Of a DNA stretch of 64,000 bases, positions 53,823-63,251 are shown one piece after another. Positions within the stretch are counted from its first letter, which is position 1. Every line of letters starts with the position of its first letter. Source of the DNA: Pseudogracilibacillus auburnensis (lineage in GTDB: Bacteria; Bacillota; Bacilli; Bacillales; Amphibacillaceae). Position numbers and translations under genes: made by a program. The stretch is from assembly GCF_003201975.1 (NCBI RefSeq), contig NZ_QJJQ01000014.1, positions 1 through 64,000 on the forward strand. Reading direction: 5' to 3'. Below the pieces are notes generated by a model, which saw only the letters and a list, made by a program, of their open reading frames with translations, had not been told where the DNA came from and ran no database searches.

Positions 53823-53939
53823 TGTTAATAAGTGAATAACTTATTTACCAAAGCCTTTATGGCGAGTGCCTTAGTTACACTTACAGTAAGAAAGGACTTA
53901 TCCTTTCTTATCTGCCAATACAAGAAAGAGGTGTTTTAC

Positions 53940-54263
53940 ATGGATAAAGAAATGATGAAAGGAAGTATTGATCTTTTATTGTTATCCCTTATTGAACAAC
54001 GGGATTTATATGGCTATGAAATGACACGCATTTTAAAAAGATTAAGCGACGAAACGTATGAAATGAGTGAAGGAACGCTCTATGCTGCATTAAAACGAAT
54101 GGAAAGAAAGGATTGGATTAAGTCGTACTGGAAAGAAACAGATAGTGGTAGAAGAAAATACTACCATATTACGAAAGAAGGAACGAAGGAACTAGAACTT
54201 AAAAAGCGAAATTGGAAATGGATGAACGAATTAATAAGGAGAAGTTCGGAGGGATTATCTTGA
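53940..54263 (+). CDS. PadR-family regulator of a HAAS-domain operon
   Basis: 107 aa from ATG 53940 (AGAGGTG upstream). PadR domain: KGSIDLLLLSLIEQRDLYGYEMTRILKRLSDETYEMSEGTLYAALKRMERKDWIKSYWKETDSGRRKYYHITKEGTKEL. The stop overlaps the next start (TTGA), so translation is coupled. PadR plus HAAS-domain membrane protein is a common Firmicutes pair often tied to cell-envelope stress. A small hairpin AAGAAAGGA/TCCTTTCTT lies in the leader at about 53888-53909. Confidence 0.88.
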   Translation: MDKEMMKGSIDLLLLSLIEQRDLYGYEMTRILKRLSDETYEMSEGTLYAALKRMERKDWIKSYWKETDSGRRKYYHITKEGTKELELKKRNWKWMNELIRRSSEGLS

Positions 54264-55123
54264 ACCCCGTCTTCGATCACTACGTCAAAAAAATTGTTCA
54301 ACAAATAGACGGTAACGAAGAAGAGAAAACAGACATTTATGAGGAACTTATTATTCATCTTCAACTCTCTAGCGAACAATTTATGTTAGCAGGTTACGAT
54401 GAAAAGGAGGCTAACGAAATGGCAATGAAATCTTTTGGCGAAACGAATGATATTGGTGACCAAATGCAACAAGCAATGTTTCCCTTTCGTAAATTGTTAT
54501 TTCTCCTGTTAACACTGTCTTCCCTGTTATTTTCGTTCGTCGTTTATTCAGTTCAACTTTTTTTAGAAGGCGATGCCCATATAGGTTGGCTACTTTTATC
54601 TGTTGGAACAAGTTCTATTCTTTTACTATTTACATTACAAGCTTTACCTTTTTTGGAGCGAAAAACATGGTTAAATATAGCTCTAATCTGTCATATTTTT
54701 ATCTATCTATATGGATTTTTATTATCATTATATATTAATCATTCCATTTCTGTCCCGTTAACGTATTTTTCACTCGTTATTATCCTAATAGCAATTGTCC
54801 TAGTGTATCGTACGACAATTTATGATTTTCAGTTTACATTTGAACGTAAAAAACAAACGAAACTACTCCATTTTCTAAATATTACTTTAGGCATCATTAT
54901 TATTAGTGCATCATTGTTTTTCTTATGGGCTGTCCTAATTTTTTCAGAGTCGTTTGAACCTTTCATGTTATATATTTTCATTCCTATGCTCATTTGGATT
55001 GTCACATATGTTACACAAATAAAACTTAGCGAGAAAGGAAAACGGATAAGTGCATATATAGTAGCAGCAATACCCTTTTTAATCGTATTGGCAATTTTCC
55101 TTTGGTACTTCAGTATTTTTTAG
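54260..55123 (+). CDS. HAAS-domain (permease prefix domain 1-like) membrane protein
   Basis: 287 aa from TTG 54260 (GGAGGG upstream). The N-terminal helical HAAS domain (about 1-75; IDGNEEEKTDIYEELIIHLQLSSEQFMLAGYDEKEANEMAMKSFGE) is followed by about six hydrophobic segments. Such proteins are regulated by the preceding PadR and may interact with it or with ABC systems; the precise role is unknown. Confidence 0.82.
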   Translation: MNPVFDHYVKKIVQQIDGNEEEKTDIYEELIIHLQLSSEQFMLAGYDEKEANEMAMKSFGETNDIGDQMQQAMFPFRKLLFLLLTLSSLLFSFVVYSVQLFLEGDAHIGWLLLSVGTSSILLLFTLQALPFLERKTWLNIALICHIFIYLYGFLLSLYINHSISVPLTYFSLVIILIAIVLVYRTTIYDFQFTFERKKQTKLLHFLNITLGIIIISASLFFLWAVLIFSESFEPFMLYIFIPMLIWIVTYVTQIKLSEKGKRISAYIVAAIPFLIVLAIFLWYFSIF

Positions 55124-55148
55124 CTTTTTTAGTTAAAGGAGCGATTGT

Positions 55149-56186
55149 ATGAACAAGAAAATAATTATATTGATCTTTTCCAGTATTGGACTCATTACAT
55201 CCTTTTTGGTCATTATTGGAATCTTATTTAATAAAACGGAAGACGAAAAAATAAATGGTTTGACGGAAGTTTATGATGTTTCAGTCAATGGGGTCATTGC
55301 TTATGTTTCCCATTCTAAAGGACATCCAGAACTTTATATCAAAACAGAACAAGAGGAAAAATTAGCACTAAAACTTGATGTGGATCAAATCATTACTGAT
55401 ATGGCGTTTTCACCAAATGGAACGACATTAGCCTATTCAATTAGTGATGAGGAAGTAGAGGATGGACTAGAAAGCTCTGTGCAATTACTCGATATTCGCT
55501 CACTTGATAGTAAAAACTTATTTCAAAAAGCTACGTATATTACCGAACTAGCTTTTGATCCGAAAGATGAAAATAAGTTATTTTATTTAAGTGCCGAAAC
55601 ATATGAAAATTACTCGCCGATTGCAAGGGCTTATCCACATGATATTGATGTTTTTAGTTATCATCTTTCAGAAGATATTCATATTCAACATACTGAAATG
55701 GCAAGCTATTCGATTAATTCATTACAAGTGTCCCCTACCGAAGATGTTGTCTATGTTCAAATGGACGATGTAGCTGATGATGCTACTGCAGAAGAAATAT
55801 TTGAGATGAAACAACAAATATTCCAAATTCCACTTGATAAACCTGAACAATTTTCCGTCATTAGCGACAATGATAGGGACATCGATATTTATGACTTCGC
55901 ATTAGTTCCAAACAAAGAAGCGATGGTTTTCCAATCCGTTAGTAATGCCAGTGCAGGTGGAACCTTTCAATATGAACTTTATTATTACGATTGGGAGCAA
56001 AAAAAAGAAAAAAGATTAACTGACTTACAATCATATGCTGCACATCCGATTATAACCCATGACGGCAAACACGTTTATTTCATCGTTGATAGACAATTCG
56101 CGAAAAGTCATTATCCTGAAAACTATTTATATAAAATGGATATCGATGGGACTAACGTGAAAGAAATTACTTTAGAACATAATTGA
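55149..56186 (+). CDS. Membrane-anchored TolB-like beta-propeller protein
   Basis: 345 aa. N-terminal anchor (about 5-27) then repeated blades with PD40-like motifs: ITDMAFSPNGTTLAYSIS, ITELAFDPKDENKLFYLSA, HPIITHDGKHVYFIVD, YKMDIDGTNVKEIT. Extracytoplasmic propeller of unknown ligand. It is the third gene of the PadR operon, 25 bp after the HAAS gene, with AAAGGAG before the ATG. Confidence 0.8.
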   Translation: MNKKIIILIFSSIGLITSFLVIIGILFNKTEDEKINGLTEVYDVSVNGVIAYVSHSKGHPELYIKTEQEEKLALKLDVDQIITDMAFSPNGTTLAYSISDEEVEDGLESSVQLLDIRSLDSKNLFQKATYITELAFDPKDENKLFYLSAETYENYSPIARAYPHDIDVFSYHLSEDIHIQHTEMASYSINSLQVSPTEDVVYVQMDDVADDATAEEIFEMKQQIFQIPLDKPEQFSVISDNDRDIDIYDFALVPNKEAMVFQSVSNASAGGTFQYELYYYDWEQKKEKRLTDLQSYAAHPIITHDGKHVYFIVDRQFAKSHYPENYLYKMDIDGTNVKEITLEHN

Positions 56187-56213
56187 ACCCTTAATCCGAA
56201 TGGATAAAGGGTT
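56186..56213. terminator. Convergent hairpin terminator
   Basis: AACCCTTAATCC / GGATAAAGGGTT with a GAAT loop, between the convergent TolB-like and chemoreceptor genes. Confidence 0.75.
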
Positions 56214-56223
56214 CTCTCTCCAC

Positions 56224-57915
56224 TTACAATTTAAACCTTCTTACTAGTTCATTTAATTCTTCAGCTAATGTCGCTAACTGTTCCGAACTTCCTGCTACCT
56301 CTTCCATTGATCCACTAGCTTGTTGAGTAGATGCAGCCGTTTGTTCTACTCCAGCTGCCGCCTCTTCTGATACGGAAGCTATTTCTTCAATGGAACGGTT
56401 CATTTCTTCATTGTTTGCAACAATTTCAGCCAAACTCTCGGAAACATTCGTAATGTTATCTACCATTTCCGCTACTTCCACGTTTATTTGATTAAAAGTT
56501 TTTTCAGTCGTCTCAATTTGTACTTTTCCTTGTTCCACTTCCATAAAGCCTGTTTTTAACGATTCTGACACACTATTTGATTCTGCTTGAACATTCGATA
56601 CGATGCCTGTGATATCATTAACGGATAAGGCAACTTGTTCAGCTAACTTCCGCACCTCATCTGCTACAACCGCAAAACCTCTCCCATTTTCTCCTGCTCT
56701 TGCCGCTTCAATTGCTGCATTTAATGCTAATAAATTCGTTTGCTCAGCTATATCATTAATAACGGACACAAGTTTTGAAATTTCTTGTGATTGGTGATCC
56801 AAACTTTTCATTTTCTCGACAGAATCTTGTACAATCTCATTAATTTTTGCCATTTGTTCGGAAGACGAACTCATTAATTTACTTCCTTCTGCTGTCATAG
56901 CTAACACTTTTTTTGAATTTTCTTGGATTTGATGCTCATTTTCGTTTGCCTCTTCTACCTTGCTTGAAAACATCCCCATCACATTCGCCAAGTCACTAGC
57001 ACTATTTGCTTGCATCTCGGCACCAGATGCCAATTCCTCCATCGTAATCGCAACTTGTTCCGTTCCTGACTTTACTTCACCAGCCGCTTGTGTCAGTTCT
57101 TCACTTTGACTTGATACTGTTTCTGACACTTCGTGAATTCGATTCAATAATTCACGATTATTTTTCGTCATCGTGTTTGTTGCTGTAACAAGCTGTGCTG
57201 TCTCATCGCTTGTCATTACCTGTAACGGTTCCTTACTTAAATCCCCTTCTGCCAGTTCATTCATTCGGTTCATTACTGCAAGAATCGGACGAGAAATGGA
57301 TCTGGATGTTACGAAAGCAGCGATGATACCTAGAACAATAACGAGTACGGCAATCATGGTAGTTGTAATCATTGTTTTATTTCCTACTTCAATTACCTCT
57401 TCACCTGAAGCGAGAATGTCGTCCTCTGTAGATTCTGCCCACTCTTTAATTTCTTCAGAAAGTTCAGTCGATAATGAACTAGACTTGTGCATCACTTCGA
57501 GTGCTTTATCTAAGTTCCCCGCATCATATTCACTAATCGCTTCCTCGAGTGACTTATTCCATTCGACTCTTTTTTCGGAATACTCTCTCATTTCTTCTGC
57601 TGAAAAGTATTTTAATTGTTCCTTTTCTAAACGATCCGCCTCTTCCATTTTGTCGTATACTTGTTCTTTCATGTTTGGATCATCATATAAAAAATATCCT
57701 CTAATTAAGTTTCTTGTTTCGGCCAAATTAATACGATTTTGTTCATCCAATAACAATAAAGGCAATTGCTCTTTAATAATGTCATTACTTTGTTTGTTGA
57801 TTGTTCTAAAACCGATAAAATTTACTATACTTAAGGCTAGCACAAGGGTAATGACAAGCCCAAAGCCAAATAATACTTTCGTTTTAATGCTCTTAAATTT
57901 TACTACGTTTTTCAT
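56224..57915 (-). CDS. Methyl-accepting chemotaxis protein
   Basis: 563 aa from ATG 57915 (GGGGGAT upstream). TM1 (about 13-33), extracytoplasmic four-helix-bundle sensor (about 35-180), TM2 (about 183-205), HAMP (about 206-258), then the signalling coiled coil with the canonical tip [37 protein letters not shown]. Ligand unknown. A SigD-type -10 lies upstream, consistent with motility control. Confidence 0.93.
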   Translation of the reverse strand: MKNVVKFKSIKTKVLFGFGLVITLVLALSIVNFIGFRTINKQSNDIIKEQLPLLLLDEQNRINLAETRNLIRGYFLYDDPNMKEQVYDKMEEADRLEKEQLKYFSAEEMREYSEKRVEWNKSLEEAISEYDAGNLDKALEVMHKSSSLSTELSEEIKEWAESTEDDILASGEEVIEVGNKTMITTTMIAVLVIVLGIIAAFVTSRSISRPILAVMNRMNELAEGDLSKEPLQVMTSDETAQLVTATNTMTKNNRELLNRIHEVSETVSSQSEELTQAAGEVKSGTEQVAITMEELASGAEMQANSASDLANVMGMFSSKVEEANENEHQIQENSKKVLAMTAEGSKLMSSSSEQMAKINEIVQDSVEKMKSLDHQSQEISKLVSVINDIAEQTNLLALNAAIEAARAGENGRGFAVVADEVRKLAEQVALSVNDITGIVSNVQAESNSVSESLKTGFMEVEQGKVQIETTEKTFNQINVEVAEMVDNITNVSESLAEIVANNEEMNRSIEEIASVSEEAAAGVEQTAASTQQASGSMEEVAGSSEQLATLAEELNELVRRFKL

Positions 57916-57964
57916 GATGTTATCCCCCATCTGTTGCTTTTATAATGCCCTTTTTCGATGAAAC

Positions 57965-57993
57965 AAAAAAAGCTATCCCACTACTGGAAATAG
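57965..57993 (-). other. Terminator-like hairpin in the chemoreceptor leader
   Basis: Leftward RNA: AGCTATTTCC, loop AGTAGT, GGGATAGCT, then seven U. It lies between the candidate promoter and the gene, about 50-80 nt before the start codon, so it might attenuate the gene. Confidence 0.45.
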
Positions 57994-58031
57994 CTAATGA
58001 GTTCATCATCATTTATGAGCACTTATTTATT

Positions 58032-58039
58032 ATATCGGC
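58032..58039 (-). promoter_or_regulatory. SigD-type -10 element for the chemoreceptor gene
   Basis: GCCGATAT on the minus strand equals the sigma-D -10 consensus. The expected TAAA 15 bp upstream reads TTCA, a two-of-four match. An inverted repeat ATAGGT-ACAAAT-ACCTAT lies upstream at about 58069-58086. Confidence 0.55.
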
Positions 58040-58287
58040 ATTTTTAATGAATAATGAATAGATTGTTATAGGTACAAATACCTATTTATCTAAAAAAGTT
58101 TCATTATTTTTTATTAGACACGATGTTTTTAGCGACAATATATTATAAAAAGGTTTATAAAACTTACTAGAGCTAATAATCTCCATTCATGTCCCCATTC
58201 TTTCAAGGGGTTGCACAATAGGAAGTGACATTGCATAATGAAAGAAGATCGTTTTTACTAGTAAAGCTTCATAGAAAGGGGATATCG

Positions 58288-59874
58288 ATGAAACAGCTTT
58301 GGTATGGTGGAACAATTTATACGATGGAAAAAGAACATGAAACAGTGGAAGCAGTGCTTGTAGAAGATGGAAAAATTGCCGAGACAGGCTCATATGCTCT
58401 TCTTTCCAAGCAGGCAGATGACATCATCGACTTAAAAGGAGCCGTTATGTATCCAGGTTTTGTCGACAGTCATCTACATATGATTTATCAAGGTCAAAAA
58501 TTAACTCGGCTCAATTTATCTGAAGCTAAATCTTCTGAGGAAATGTTAACAATGGTAAAAGATGCTGCTCGGAAAACTCCTGCTGATCAATGGTTATTTG
58601 GTGAAGGTTGGAATGAAAATAACTTCTCCGATAAACGAATTCCAACCATAGATCAATTAGATTCGATTCGCAAAGAGCCGGTATTATTAACGCGTGTATG
58701 TCACCATGTCGCATTAGGAAATTCTACCGCATTTGCAGCTGGCAATATTAGTGAATCTAGTTTATCCCCAGCTGGTGGTGAAATAGGTCGTGATAAAAAT
58801 GGTAAGTTGAACGGTCTTTTATTTGATCAAGCAATGAATCTTGTCACTGATGCAATCCCAAAAGAAGGAGAAGCATATATTGAATCGTTAACCGAACTAT
58901 TACATCTAGCCATCGATGATCTGTTATCGTATGGACTAACGGGTGGACATACAGAAGATTTACATTATTTTGGTCATTATATGAACCCCCTAACCGCTTT
59001 TCATCGAGTCATTAGCGAAAAACAACATTTCAAGGTTCACTTATTACGTCATCATGCAGTGTTTGAGGAGATGATGCAAGAAAGTGCTAAGTTTGCTGAA
59101 CCTTTTATCGAAGCAGGGGCGATGAAAATTTTCGTTGACGGAGCATTAGGTGGTGCAACAGCCGCATTATCAGAACCTTATAAAGATCAACCGACTAATA
59201 AAGGTTTGTTCATTCATACTGATAAAGAATTTGAACAGATCGTGAAAGTTGCTCGCGAACATAATGAAGCTATCGCCGTACATATTATTGGAGATGCAGC
59301 AGCTGAATTAGTATTAAATGTCATTGAAAAATACCCTGTTGTTAATGAAAAACGTGATCGCCTTATCCATTGCTGTGTTTTACGTAAAGATTTGATCGAA
59401 AGGATGAGTCATTTACCAATCGTCGTCGATGTACAACCAGCTTTTGTTTCATCCGATTTTCCATGGGTGAAGGATCGCCTTGGCAAGAGTCGACTAAACT
59501 ATTCATATGCATGGAAAACACTACTCGATCAGGGCATTATGTGTGCGGCAGGAACAGATGCACCGATTGAAGATATTAATCCACTTTTAACTATTTATGC
59601 AGCTATAGAACGGAAACGACCGGGAGAAAAACATGATGGTTACATACATGAACAAAAATTGACTCGTTTTGAAGCAATTCGAATGTATACAATTGGCAGT
59701 GCAGAAGCGATTTGTAAAGAGCATGAACGGGGTATGATAAAAATGGGGTATGATGCCGACTTTTCCATATTTGATCGTGACTTATTTGCTGGAACTCCAG
59801 AAGATATGGTGAAGGCAAATGCGGTAAAAACGGTTGTTGCAGGGCGGATTGTTTTTGATAGAACTAAAGAATAA
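58288..59874 (+). CDS. YtcJ-like amidohydrolase (amidohydrolase_3 family)
   Basis: 528 aa from ATG 58288 (AAAGGGG upstream). Beta-sandwich plus TIM barrel: metal site DSHLHMIYQG, carboxylated-residue region, HIIGDAAAELVLN, AAGTDAPIEDINPLLTIYAA, then DADFSIFDRDLF in the closing sandwich. Relatives hydrolyse exo-amides or imides; the substrate is not predictable. Monocistronic. Confidence 0.88.
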   Translation: MKQLWYGGTIYTMEKEHETVEAVLVEDGKIAETGSYALLSKQADDIIDLKGAVMYPGFVDSHLHMIYQGQKLTRLNLSEAKSSEEMLTMVKDAARKTPADQWLFGEGWNENNFSDKRIPTIDQLDSIRKEPVLLTRVCHHVALGNSTAFAAGNISESSLSPAGGEIGRDKNGKLNGLLFDQAMNLVTDAIPKEGEAYIESLTELLHLAIDDLLSYGLTGGHTEDLHYFGHYMNPLTAFHRVISEKQHFKVHLLRHHAVFEEMMQESAKFAEPFIEAGAMKIFVDGALGGATAALSEPYKDQPTNKGLFIHTDKEFEQIVKVAREHNEAIAVHIIGDAAAELVLNVIEKYPVVNEKRDRLIHCCVLRKDLIERMSHLPIVVDVQPAFVSSDFPWVKDRLGKSRLNYSYAWKTLLDQGIMCAAGTDAPIEDINPLLTIYAAIERKRPGEKHDGYIHEQKLTRFEAIRMYTIGSAEAICKEHERGMIKMGYDADFSIFDRDLFAGTPEDMVKANAVKTVVAGRIVFDRTKE

Positions 59875-59931
59875 TTATTTCTTTTCTAGACAAAAAGTGG
59901 ATTTTTCTTTATAATTGCATTAACAAATACG

Positions 59932-60170
59932 TAAAGGGTGAACCAATCGAATGGATAACTAATCCTATTTTTTGAATAAACCAAGTAAAGGATGTTTTTG
60001 AGTCATACCACGAATAAAGCAGAAACCTGTTTTGTTTTCGTATGCCTTTTTACTTCGGTCTTTTCAGAATAGGATTGGTATTTCTTTTGCGAGCATAGAA
60101 AGGGAGTAGTCTCTCTCTTTTTTTGTTTACCCATGCCTCCTATTCTGAAATTGGATAGGAGGCATTTTTG
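59932..60170 (+). promoter_or_regulatory. Four-segment transcription attenuator of the ABC-F gene
   Basis: Segment 1 AATCCTATT (59961-59969) is a perfect complement of AATAGGATT in segment 2 (60068-60076). Segment 2 TCAGAATAGGA (60064-60074) is a perfect complement of TCCTATTCTGA in segment 3 (60138-60148). Segment 3 ATGCCTCCTAT (60133-60143) pairs with segment 4 ATAGGAGGCAT (60155-60165), followed by TTTTTG: an intrinsic terminator. 1:2 and 3:4 give termination; freeing 2 to pair with 3 gives readthrough. A tiny ORF at 59951 runs into segment 1. Confidence 0.85.
59951..59962 (+). CDS. Three-codon upstream ORF (M-D-N) of the attenuator
   Basis: ATG GAT AAC TAA, about 10 nt after AAAGGGTG (59933-59940). 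The stop overlaps the start of attenuator segment 1, so a ribosome stalled by an antibiotic would cover segment 1. Very short leader ORFs are known before antibiotic-responsive ABC-F genes. Confidence 0.5.
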   Translation: MDN

Positions 60171-60212
60171 TCTCCTTACTCCAGCATATTATTGGTAAAG
60201 GAGAGGATTTTA

Positions 60213-61778
60213 TTGATTTTACTTGAAGCAAACGACGTACAAATGATGATAAAAAATCGGACTCTATTCGAGATTGAACAATTAACGATTCAATCAAATG
60301 ACAGAATCGGTTTAATTGGACGTAATGGAACTGGAAAGACAACATTATTAGAAGTTTTAGCTAAAAAAAGAATTGCAATGAAAGGTGTGATAAATTCCGC
60401 TGCAAAATGTGAACTATTACCTCAACTAAAAAAGGCGAAGGCAACGAAAAGTGGTGGTGAAGTGACACAAGAGTATATTAATTATTACCTTTCTTTAAAA
60501 CCAGATATTTTACTGGCAGATGAGCCAACAACAAATCTTGATACAGAAAATATTGAAAAACTAGAAAAACAGTTAAAAAGATGGGAAGGTGCATATGTTA
60601 TCGTATCTCATGATCGGGCTTTTTTAGATAAGCTCTGTACCACCATTTGGGAATTAGATCATGGTAAAGTAACTATTTTTAACGGAAATTATTCTAGTTA
60701 TTTAGCTCAAAAAGAACTGGAGCGTAAGCAACATGAAAACGCCTATGAACAGTATAAAACGAAGAAAAAACAACTTGAAAAAGCATTAGTATTGAAAGAA
60801 CAAAAAGCACAGCGAGCAACGAAAAAACCTAAAAATGTTAGCCAATCAGAAGCGAAAATTACTGGTGCAAAACCATATTTCGCTAAAAAACAAAAAAAAC
60901 TTCAGCAAACAGCAAAAGCAATTGAATCTCGCTTAGAAAGATTAGAAAAAGTGGAAAAGATAAAAGACCTACCACCTATCAAAATGGATTTACCAAATAA
61001 AGACCTACTAAGAGGACGTATTATCCTTCGTTTACATGAAGTAGTCGCTCATATAAATGATCAATTGCTCTGGAAGACTGATCATATGGATATCTATGCT
61101 GGCGATAAAATCGCTTTGATTGGTAACAATGGCGCTGGAAAAACGACTTTTTTGAAAAAAATATTGAATGAAGAAGAAGGAATTACTATTTCTCCCGCCG
61201 TAAAGCTTGGTTATTTTAGTCAAAATTTAGATGTGCTTCATACAGATAAGTCGATTTTAGAGAATGTACGTTCAAGCTCCAATCACAATGAAACACTAAT
61301 TCGTACTGTATTAGCAAGGCTTCGATTTTTTCATGATGATGTGTATAAAAAAGTTGCTGTTTTAAGTGGTGGTGAAAGAGTAAAAGTTGCCATTGCTAAG
61401 TTATTTGTTAGCGATGTAAACACGTTATTTTTAGATGAACCGACTAATTTTCTCGATATTGAAGCGGTAGAAGCATTGGAAACATTACTAAGTGAATATG
61501 AAGGCACGGTGATACTCGTCTCTCATGACCGCCGCTTCATCGAAGGAATTGCCAATCGAATCTTTACGATGGAAAATGGGAAAATTTCTATTTTTGATGG
61601 TTCATACGATGCATATAAATCCGAAGCACCGGATTTACAAGAAGATGACTTACTAGTGCTGAAAACAAAGTTAACGGAAGTGCTAAGTAGATTGAGTATT
61701 GATCCAACAGAAGCTTTGGAGAAGGAGTTTCAAAAGCTTCTAAAACAAAAAAATGAATTAGAAGGAAAAAAGGGTTGA
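60213..61778 (+). CDS. ABC-F ribosome-protection ATPase (VmlR/Vga/Msr-like)
   Basis: 521 aa from TTG 60213 (AAAGGAGAGG about 7 nt upstream). Two ABC domains: Walker A GLIGRNGTGKTT and ALIGNNGAGKTT, Walker B with Glu in ILLADEPTTNLD and TLFLDEPTNFLD, signature SGGERVKVAIAK in the second. The first domain is shortened between Walker A and B, with a degenerate signature (KSGGEVTQEY). A basic inter-domain linker KKPKNVSQSEAKITGAKPYFAKKQKKLQQTAKAIESRLERLEKVEK and a C-terminal coiled coil follow. The layout is that of antibiotic-resistance ABC-F proteins rather than EttA/Uup. The drug class cannot be predicted. Confidence 0.88.
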   Translation: MILLEANDVQMMIKNRTLFEIEQLTIQSNDRIGLIGRNGTGKTTLLEVLAKKRIAMKGVINSAAKCELLPQLKKAKATKSGGEVTQEYINYYLSLKPDILLADEPTTNLDTENIEKLEKQLKRWEGAYVIVSHDRAFLDKLCTTIWELDHGKVTIFNGNYSSYLAQKELERKQHENAYEQYKTKKKQLEKALVLKEQKAQRATKKPKNVSQSEAKITGAKPYFAKKQKKLQQTAKAIESRLERLEKVEKIKDLPPIKMDLPNKDLLRGRIILRLHEVVAHINDQLLWKTDHMDIYAGDKIALIGNNGAGKTTFLKKILNEEEGITISPAVKLGYFSQNLDVLHTDKSILENVRSSSNHNETLIRTVLARLRFFHDDVYKKVAVLSGGERVKVAIAKLFVSDVNTLFLDEPTNFLDIEAVEALETLLSEYEGTVILVSHDRRFIEGIANRIFTMENGKISIFDGSYDAYKSEAPDLQEDDLLVLKTKLTEVLSRLSIDPTEALEKEFQKLLKQKNELEGKKG

Positions 61779-61791
61779 TATGCCCTTTTTT
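61766..61791. terminator. Bidirectional terminator after the ABC-F gene
   Basis: AAAAAAGGG / CCCTTTTTT with a TTGATATG loop, between the convergent ABC-F and ABC-permease genes. Confidence 0.85.
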
Positions 61792-61796
61792 CTTTA

Positions 61797-62540
61797 TTAA
61801 ATCGCTTTTCTACTAAAATAGATCATCCCACCAAAAAAGAATAGAATAAAACTTCCACCAACAACGAGTAGAACCTGATCCCATGGGACATAAAATACAC
61901 TATCCATACTTTCTTCTACGGAATACATCATTAAAAAAGGCTGTGCCCAAGGATAATATGGACCATATGTTTCTGAGTTCACTGCCAAAATAGTTGGTAA
62001 AGTAAAAAAGACATTAACTGCGAGTGGTAAGGCAAAAGTTTTCCAAATCATGGACATCCATAGTTGTAAAGCGACTAACGGAAACGCAGCAACCCAGCCC
62101 CCGAAAACACTTTTCCAAATAATGGCCATTGGGAAGGCGTCTGTATATCCTTTCATCGTTCCGACCGAGAAAATCGCTACAACATATAACATTTGAATGA
62201 CAAAAACAAGTAACAATAGTAACGTATATTTTGCCATAAAGACCTTTCCCCTTGTCACAGGCAAGGTTAATAACTGTTTCCATCCCCCTGCTTGATGTTC
62301 ATAGCGGCAAACAAGACTTGCAAATACTCCACTAATTAACGGTAAAAATAGCAATGAATAAGTTAAATTTGAAAACAAAAAGAAAAGTAACCAGTCATTT
62401 ACTTCATCATCCCCAATAAATTCAAACCCATCCATCGTTAACCCCATTAAAAAGGTTAGTATTGGGGCAGCTAAAATAATAGCACTAATTTTAGATTTTC
62501 GTAATTTAAACCATTCTGATTGCAAAATGGACAAAAACAA
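61797..62540 (-). CDS. ABC-2-type permease, LanG/LanE-like subunit 1
   Basis: 247 aa, six hydrophobic segments: SEWFKLRKSKISAIILAAPILTFLMGL start, YEHQAGGWKQLLTLPVTRGKVFMAKY (the typical cytoplasmic loop of lantibiotic-immunity permeases), and six helices. TTG start is probable. It is head-to-tail with a second permease of the same size and an ATPase gene, as in LanFEG or BcrAB-type exporters that expel cell-wall-active peptides. Confidence 0.82.
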   Translation of the reverse strand: MFLSILQSEWFKLRKSKISAIILAAPILTFLMGLTMDGFEFIGDDEVNDWLLFFLFSNLTYSLLFLPLISGVFASLVCRYEHQAGGWKQLLTLPVTRGKVFMAKYTLLLLLVFVIQMLYVVAIFSVGTMKGYTDAFPMAIIWKSVFGGWVAAFPLVALQLWMSMIWKTFALPLAVNVFFTLPTILAVNSETYGPYYPWAQPFLMMYSVEESMDSVFYVPWDQVLLVVGGSFILFFFGGMIYFSRKAI

Positions 62541-63251
62541 TTACTTCACATCCCTTCTAACAAAATCGATCATCCCTACTATAAAGAGTAGAAAGCCAAA
62601 TCCAAAACCAAGCATGACGATACGTATCGGTTCCTCCCACTCGAGCATGACTGCAGGCCATTTCCAAATTAGCCAATCTGGTAAACTAGCAGATGAGTAC
62701 GTTATAATAGTCCCTAAAATACCAGTAGTGATTGGAATTCCTTGATTATTACTTACTGTTGCTATCCATAACTGCAATGCTAAAATTGGCAAAGCTGCAA
62801 AATATGGATAAAAGCTGAAAATAATAATATCAGAATACGGAATTTCTTGATCAAAATTAAGATACATGCCATAGCCGAGAGTAAATATTGAAAGTAAAGC
62901 CGACGAAACTAATAATAAAAAAGCAAGCACCATAAATTTTGATAAGAATACCGTTTTTTTGGAGATAGGTAATGCTAATAACTGTTTCCAAGCATTTGTT
63001 TCATTTTCCACACTTGCAATGGCAGATGTTACGATAGCGATCCCAAGAACAATTGCTAGTGGGGTAAACGAGTTTACATTTAATAAATAATAGCCCCAAT
63101 CATCTTCACTTTGAGTAAGTAAATACTCTTTTCGCACGCCATAGTTCACCATTTGCAAGGCAATCACACCAAATGGGCCTAAAAAAGCTAAGAACCAAAA
63201 CCCTTTTCGTTTCATTTTTAAAAAATCAGCCATTATTAATTTCCCGATCAT
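62541..63251 (-). CDS. ABC-2-type permease, LanG/LanE-like subunit 2
   Basis: 236 aa, paralogous to the previous permease: MIGKLIMADFLKMKRKGFWFLAFLGPFG, VENETNAWKQLLALPISKKTVFLSKFMVLAFLLL. Six hydrophobic segments. It overlaps the ATPase gene by 4 nt, so the three proteins should form one complex (two different permeases plus an ATPase dimer). Confidence 0.82.
   Translation of the reverse strand: MIGKLIMADFLKMKRKGFWFLAFLGPFGVIALQMVNYGVRKEYLLTQSEDDWGYYLLNVNSFTPLAIVLGIAIVTSAIASVENETNAWKQLLALPISKKTVFLSKFMVLAFLLLVSSALLSIFTLGYGMYLNFDQEIPYSDIIIFSFYPYFAALPILALQLWIATVSNNQGIPITTGILGTIITYSSASLPDWLIWKWPAVMLEWEEPIRIVMLGFGFGFLLFIVGMIDFVRRDVK

Noticed and set aside
57173-57961. 262-codon rightward frame
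   Set aside because: It is the antisense shadow of the chemoreceptor gene, which has full domain support; low-complexity Ser/Ile composition.
57961-58225. c-di-GMP riboswitch in the chemoreceptor leader
   Set aside because: The conserved GEMM sequence blocks are absent; only the terminator-like hairpin is seen.
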